From CAWDVB01 sp963824105 (GTDB taxonomy: Bacteria; Actinomycetota; Actinomycetes; Propionibacteriales; Nocardioidaceae), in NCBI GenBank assembly GCA_963824105.1, contig CAWGNN010000005.1:62001-126000 (forward strand): a DNA stretch of 64,000 nt. The letters run 5' to 3'. Made by a program: the position numbers and the translations under genes. Positions 60,808 through 64,000 of this stretch are shown here, in pieces. Within the stretch, counting starts at the first letter, position 1, and each line of letters opens with the position of its first letter. The notes below the pieces were generated by a model, which searched no databases, had not been told where the DNA came from, and saw only the letters and a program-made list of their open reading frames with translations.

Positions 60808-60810
60808 GTT
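60805..60810 (+). promoter_or_regulatory. -10 box of the leaderless AsnC-domain gene
   Basis: TAGGTT lies six bases before the ATG at 60817. Confidence 0.5.
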
Positions 60811-60816
60811 GGCCCC

Positions 60817-61098
60817 ATGATCACCGCCATCGTCTTCGTCGAGGCAGATGTTGCCCGTATCCCCGAGGTAGCCGAGGCGATCGCCGCGTTGGACGGAGTC
60901 AGCGAGGTCTACTCCGTCACCGGTCAGATCGACCTGATCGCACTGATCCGGGTGAAGAACCACGACGACGTCGCCACAGTCGTCGCCGACCGGTTGAACA
61001 AGGTCCCCGGAGTGTTGTCGACCGAGACCCATATCGCGTTCCGCAGCTACTCGCGGCACGACCTCGAGGCCGCCTTCTCCCTCGGTCCGGAGGAGTAG
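60817..61098 (+). CDS. Lrp/AsnC ligand-binding (RAM) domain protein without HTH
   Basis: A 93-residue stand-alone RAM domain: ITAIVFVEADVARIPEVAEAIAALDGVSEVYSVTGQIDLIALIRV, ending in the small helix that closes the ferredoxin-like fold. The DNA-binding half of Lrp proteins is missing. Such small proteins form ring multimers that bind amino acids and may modulate full-length regulators. It has its own leaderless promoter between the nuclease gene and convergent trpD; an amino-acid-sensing link to trpD is only positional. Confidence 0.88.
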   Translation: MITAIVFVEADVARIPEVAEAIAALDGVSEVYSVTGQIDLIALIRVKNHDDVATVVADRLNKVPGVLSTETHIAFRSYSRHDLEAAFSLGPEE

Positions 61099-61117
61099 CG
61101 GGGCTCGCGGGCGATCG

Positions 61118-62185
61118 TCAGCTCGTCGCCTCGACCCACCGGCTCAGCGCCTCGCGGGCGCGACCGGAGTCGATGGACTCCTCGGCCCGGCGCATCCCGG
61201 CGGCAAGCCGGTCGGCGAGGACGCCCGCATCTGCTTGGTGCACTGCGATAGCCGCACCGGCGTTGAGCACCACCGCGTCCCGCACCGGCCCGGCCGCGCC
61301 GGCCAACATCAACTGCACGGTGGCAGCGTTGGCCGCCACGTCTCCACCCCGCAGGTCCTCCGCCGTGCCTCTCGGGAGGCCCAGCTCGGCCGGGTCGAGC
61401 ACGACATGCTCGACCGTCCCGTCGGTCACCAGCCACAGCTGTGAGGTCGTGGTCGTGGTCAGCTCGTCGAGGCCGTCGTCCCCGCGGAAGACCCACGCGT
61501 CCACACCACGGCGCGCGAAGACCTCCGCCATCAACGGAGCCATCCGTAGGTCGGCGCAACCGATCGCTTGGGCGGCCGGTTGCGCCGGGTGCGCAAGCGG
61601 GCCGAGGAAGTTGAACGTGGTCGCGATGCCGAGCTCGCGGCGTGGGACTGCTGAGTGCCGCAGCGCCGGGTGGAAGGCCGGCGCAAAACAGAATGAGATT
61701 CCGGTCTGCTGCGCCACGGCGGCCACGCGGTCCGGGCTCAGGTCCAATCGCACCCCGAGGCGCTCCAAGACATCAGCCGCCCCGGCCTTGGACGAGGCTG
61801 ACCGGTTGCCGTGCTTGATCACCGGCACTCCCGCCCCGGCCGCCACGATGGCGGCCATGGTGGAGATGTTGACCGAGAAGGATCGGTCGCCACCGGTGCC
61901 GACCACGTCGAGCCAACGTCCTGGGAGGTCGAGCAGCTGCGCGTTCCCGAGCATGGCGGTCACCAGGCCCGAGAGCTCGTCCGCGGTCTCCCCCTTGGCG
62001 CGCAGCGCCACGGCGAATCCGGCGATTTGGGACTCCGAGGCCTCCCCCGCCAGGATCTGGTCCATCGCCCACGCGGCCTGCTCCGAGCTCAGATCGGCTC
62101 CGACGACCAGAGCGGTGAGAACCTCGGGCCAACTGTGGGACGCGGCGTCGCCGGCACCGCCGGGTGCCGAGGAAGGGGCCGACAT
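61118..62185 (-). CDS. trpD: Anthranilate phosphoribosyltransferase
   Basis: A 355-residue TrpD, which joins anthranilate to PRPP in tryptophan synthesis. Conserved segments: DVVGTGGD (PRPP loop), NISTMAAIV, KHGNRSASSKAGAADVLE, FCFAPAFHPALRH, and FNFLGPLAHPA. Length is normal. It stands alone away from other trp genes, as Rv2192c does in mycobacteria. It has a modest upstream gap of 18 bases to the receiver-like gene on the same strand, so the two may be co-transcribed. Confidence 0.95.
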   Translation of the reverse strand: MSAPSSAPGGAGDAASHSWPEVLTALVVGADLSSEQAAWAMDQILAGEASESQIAGFAVALRAKGETADELSGLVTAMLGNAQLLDLPGRWLDVVGTGGDRSFSVNISTMAAIVAAGAGVPVIKHGNRSASSKAGAADVLERLGVRLDLSPDRVAAVAQQTGISFCFAPAFHPALRHSAVPRRELGIATTFNFLGPLAHPAQPAAQAIGCADLRMAPLMAEVFARRGVDAWVFRGDDGLDELTTTTTSQLWLVTDGTVEHVVLDPAELGLPRGTAEDLRGGDVAANAATVQLMLAGAAGPVRDAVVLNAGAAIAVHQADAGVLADRLAAGMRRAEESIDSGRAREALSRWVEATS

Positions 62186-62203
62186 CGGTTCTGCGCCGGG
62201 GCT

Positions 62204-62611
62204 CTAGGCCGGGACCCGTGCCCGGATCAAGGTGATGACCGCTTCGGCCAGCTGGACGGGGTCGAGAGGGTGAGGTACGGCGGCGTCGGCTCGCGACCAG
62301 GTGGCGAGCCACGCGTCCTGAGGCCGACCGGTGAGGACCAGGATCGGCGGGCAGTCGAAGATCTCGTCCTTCAGCTGCTTGCAGATGCCCATGCCCCCCG
62401 CAGGGACCGCCTCCCCGTCGAGGATCGCCAGATCGATGGCGCCGGAGTCCATGTTCCGGATCACCACGGGCTCGGTCGCCACCTCGACGTAGTGAAGCTC
62501 TGGGAGGTCCGGATGGGGACGACGGCCCAGCGCCTCGATCACTCGGGCGCGGGTGTTGACGTCGTCGCTGTAGACAAGGACCCGAAACGGCACGGAAGGG
62601 GAGTCGCTCAC
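62204..62611 (-). CDS. Receiver-domain-like protein (stand-alone)
   Basis: A 135-residue protein with a response-regulator receiver fold (FRVLVYSDDVNTRARVIEAL; AIDLAILDGEAVPAGGMG; PPILVLTGRPQDAWLATWSRADAAVPHPLDPVQLAEAV). The phospho-Asp position is ILDGE; the switch Thr (LTGRP) is present. The usual Lys near PHP is replaced, so signalling may be altered. No output domain. The GTG start is seven bases after TAGCAT (leaderless). Divergent from ctaE. Partner kinase unknown. Confidence 0.78.
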   Translation of the reverse strand: MSDSPSVPFRVLVYSDDVNTRARVIEALGRRPHPDLPELHYVEVATEPVVIRNMDSGAIDLAILDGEAVPAGGMGICKQLKDEIFDCPPILVLTGRPQDAWLATWSRADAAVPHPLDPVQLAEAVITLIRARVPA

Positions 62612-62618
62612 GCCGCCG

Positions 62619-62624
62619 ATGCTA
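62619..62624 (-). promoter_or_regulatory. -10 box of the leaderless receiver-like gene
   Basis: TAGCAT on the minus strand lies seven bases before the GTG at 62611. Confidence 0.5.
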
Positions 62625-62964
62625 CTAGGCCGCCTCCTCGCCGGTGCCAGCACTGCGGGGTAGCGCTACTGGGGCGAATGGCCAGCGCCGGGTCGGGCAG
62701 GTCCGGGTCCGGGGCCAACGGTCGCCCCGGCGGCCAGGTGTCCACACTCCGGACAGGTGGAAGGAGGTAGACGGAGACCACCCAGATCATCAGAGCCAAC
62801 AGATGCGGTTCGATCTCCCGGGACGTGCCCGACCGCCCCAGGTGACGGGTGGAAGGCCCGGTACACGCGCCGAATCGAGCGGCATGGACACTCCCTCAGG
62901 CGTCACCAGGCAGGCGTCCGGACCGGCTCTCGCAGCCGCCTCCTGGACTTCCTTCCCAAGGAAA

Positions 62965-62979
62965 TGACAACATTTGTCA
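62965..62979. promoter_or_regulatory. TGACAA-CAT-TTGTCA inverted repeat upstream of ctaE
   Basis: Perfect 6-base arms around three bases, 61 bases before the proposed ctaE start and 33 bases upstream of its -10 box. Position and symmetry fit an activator or repressor site for the ctaE-qcrCAB respiratory operon. Confidence 0.5.
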
Positions 62980-63012
62980 GGGGGTCGTGGTGCCAACGGG
63001 CAGGTCTATGAC

Positions 63013-63018
63013 CATAAT
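63013..63018 (+). promoter_or_regulatory. -10 box of leaderless ctaE
   Basis: CATAAT lies seven bases before the GTG at 63026; no clear -35. Confidence 0.5.
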
Positions 63019-63025
63019 GTCGCCC

Positions 63026-63664
63026 GTGGCGACAGCATCTGCACTCCCGGCATCCCGACTCCACGGGCATCACGACCGTCCGAGCATGGTCAGCGTAGGA
63101 ACGATCGTCTGGCTCTCCAGCGAGTTGATGTTCTTCGCGGCTCTCTTCGCGGCGTACTTCACGATCAGGGCGACCGTGCCGCCTTTGTGGGCTCAGGAAA
63201 CTCCCCTCCTCGAGGTCCCGTTCGCCGCGACCAACACCCTGATCCTGGTGTTGTCCTCGTTCACCTGCCAGTTCGGCGTGTTCGCGGCCGAGAAGGGCAA
63301 GGTCAGCCGGAGCGGATCGATCTTCAACGTCCGCCAGTGGGGACTGCGCGAGTGGTTCGTGCTCACCTACCTCATGGGCGCGGTCTTCGTCGCCGGTCAG
63401 GCCACGGAGTACACCAACCTGATCCACGAGGGCGTGACGTTGCCGTCGTCGGCGTACGGCTCCATGTTCTTCCTCACCACCGGATTCCACGCGCTGCACG
63501 TGACCGGCGGTCTGATCGCGTTCCTGTTCGTGCTCGGCCGCACGTTCGTCGCGAAGAAGTTCACCCATGAGCAGGCTGTCAGCGCCATCGTCGTGTCCTA
63601 CTACTGGCACTTCGTCGATGTCGTGTGGATCGGCCTGTTCGCCACGATCTACATCCTGAAGTGA
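63026..63664 (+). CDS. ctaE: Cytochrome c oxidase subunit III
   Basis: A 212-residue subunit of the aa3 oxidase. HDRPSMVSVGTIVWLSSELMFFAALFAAYF is typical of actinobacterial CtaE, followed by further helices (TNTLILVLSSFTCQFGVF; GFHALHVTGGLIAFLF; SYYWHFVDVVWIGLFATIYI). It forms a supercomplex with the bcc complex encoded next. I prefer the GTG at 63026 because CATAAT lies seven bases before it and the product begins ATASALPA; the ATG at 63017 would start inside that -10 box. qcrC follows on the same strand. Confidence 0.92.
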   Translation: MATASALPASRLHGHHDRPSMVSVGTIVWLSSELMFFAALFAAYFTIRATVPPLWAQETPLLEVPFAATNTLILVLSSFTCQFGVFAAEKGKVSRSGSIFNVRQWGLREWFVLTYLMGAVFVAGQATEYTNLIHEGVTLPSSAYGSMFFLTTGFHALHVTGGLIAFLFVLGRTFVAKKFTHEQAVSAIVVSYYWHFVDVVWIGLFATIYILK

Positions 63665-63698
63665 CACTGCGACCGACGAAGGATTCGAGGAAACCCAC

Positions 63699-64000
63699 GT
63701 GCGACTCCTGACCGCCCGGCTCTCCGCACGGCGACGCAGCCCCTTCGCTGGCTTCGCCGTGGTCCTGATCGGGCTCATGCTCAGCGGCGGCCTCTACGCC
63801 CTCGTCTCTCCCGCCCAGGCTTCCGAGTCGTCCGCGTCCGCGGACCTGGTCGCCCAGGGACGAGACCTCTTCCTCGTGGGATGTTCGTCCTGCCACGGCC
63901 AGAACGGCGAGGGCGTCCTCAACGCCGACGGAACCCAGATGGGCCCCTCGCTGGTCGGTGTGGGAGCCGCCGCGGTCGACTTCCAGGTCGGCACCGGCCG
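63699..64000 (+). CDS. qcrC: Cytochrome bcc complex cytochrome c subunit QcrC (3' partial)
   Basis: The first 100 residues of a membrane-anchored c-type cytochrome; the gene continues beyond the right edge. Start GTG with GAGGAAACCC upstream. Basic leader, one membrane helix (FAVVLIGLMLSGGLYALV), then ADLVAQGRDLFLVGCSSCHGQNGEG with the first haem motif CSSCH. Actinobacterial QcrC carries two such haems and passes electrons directly to the aa3 oxidase. It is 34 bases downstream of ctaE, in the usual ctaE-qcrCAB order. Confidence 0.93.
   Translation, partial: MRLLTARLSARRRSPFAGFAVVLIGLMLSGGLYALVSPAQASESSASADLVAQGRDLFLVGCSSCHGQNGEGVLNADGTQMGPSLVGVGAAAVDFQVGTG

Larger units (their letters stand above)
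62612..63025. other. Divergent intergenic region between the receiver-like gene and ctaE
   Basis: About 414 bases without a gene I can support. It holds the -10 boxes of both flanking genes and the TGACAA-CAT-TTGTCA inverted repeat. The middle (62640-62960) shows no RNA gene, repeat or further motif that I recognise. Confidence 0.6.

Overview
The window is about 70% G+C chromosomal DNA from an actinobacterium, most likely of the Nocardioides group. Three things point there. Many genes start leaderless, with an ATG or GTG 6-7 bases after a TANNNT box. The gene order (metF, polyprenyl synthase, Rv2175c-like, pknL, class II DAHP synthase, plsC, arsA-like, NlpC/P60, DEDDh/UvrC-like, trpD, ctaE, qcrC) follows, from memory, Mycobacterium tuberculosis Rv2172c-Rv2194. 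A GTTTCGAGAC...CTCAACCAC interspersed repeat (12111-12146) resembles repeats I remember from Nocardioides genomes. I see no rRNA, tRNA, CRISPR array, transposase or prophage.

Layout. 1-1081: end of a hemerythrin-like gene and an SRPBCC gene. 1166-7710: a minus-strand catabolic cluster of DeoR-type regulator, APC permease, FGGY kinase, BFD-type flavoprotein and second flavoprotein, with a 15-bp inverted repeat splitting transporter from enzymes. 7982-14026: housekeeping and accessory genes (ArfB-like rescue factor, small basic protein, DUF1905, VOC protein under a perfect 18-bp palindrome, pepN, YbaK, CrtI-like oxidoreductase). 14090-17277: GT39 plus GT2-GtrA pair. 17247-24269: metF, polyprenyl synthase, barstar, Rv2175c-like, pknL, endonuclease IV, DMT exporter. 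24314-27860: aromatic-pathway entry, where a Trp/Phe/Tyr-rich leader peptide and mutually exclusive hairpins precede a class I DAHP synthase; threonine aldolase and a class II DAHP synthase carrying a frameshift follow on the other strand. 27891-31373: a phosphofructokinase with pyrophosphate-type residues, a DUF1028 protein and a canonical glycerol kinase. 31524-36451: orphan acidic protein, PlsC, hydrolase, LOR/SDH (ornithine cyclodeaminase-like) enzyme, ROK glucokinase.

36636-51457 holds a Tad/Flp pilus system in two blocks, tadE-tadG and cpaB-cpaE-cpaF-(vWA-tadB fusion)-tadC, followed by a sensor kinase, a NarL-type regulator, one intact Flp pilin with a strong terminator, and a second pilin that is frameshifted. 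Between the blocks sits a coupled minus-strand operon: SRPBCC, ArsA-type ATPase, DUF5304, ROK kinase. 51468-64000: M48 protease, lipoprotein with a metalloprotease motif, NlpC/P60 hydrolase with a structured leader, small Cys-rich and zinc-ribbon proteins, a membrane protein, a protein O-mannosyltransferase gene broken by about eleven single-base indels, the DEDDh/UvrC-like nuclease, an AsnC-domain protein, trpD, a receiver-like protein, and ctaE-qcrC of the cytochrome bcc-aa3 supercomplex (qcrC runs off the right edge).

The most interesting item is the leader-peptide attenuator in front of the class I DAHP synthase. Next are the three frameshifted genes (aroG, second Flp pilin, pmt), the likely PPi-dependent phosphofructokinase, the FGGY kinase that lacks the glycerol-binding arginine and sits with an APC permease, and several perfect operator-like palindromes.
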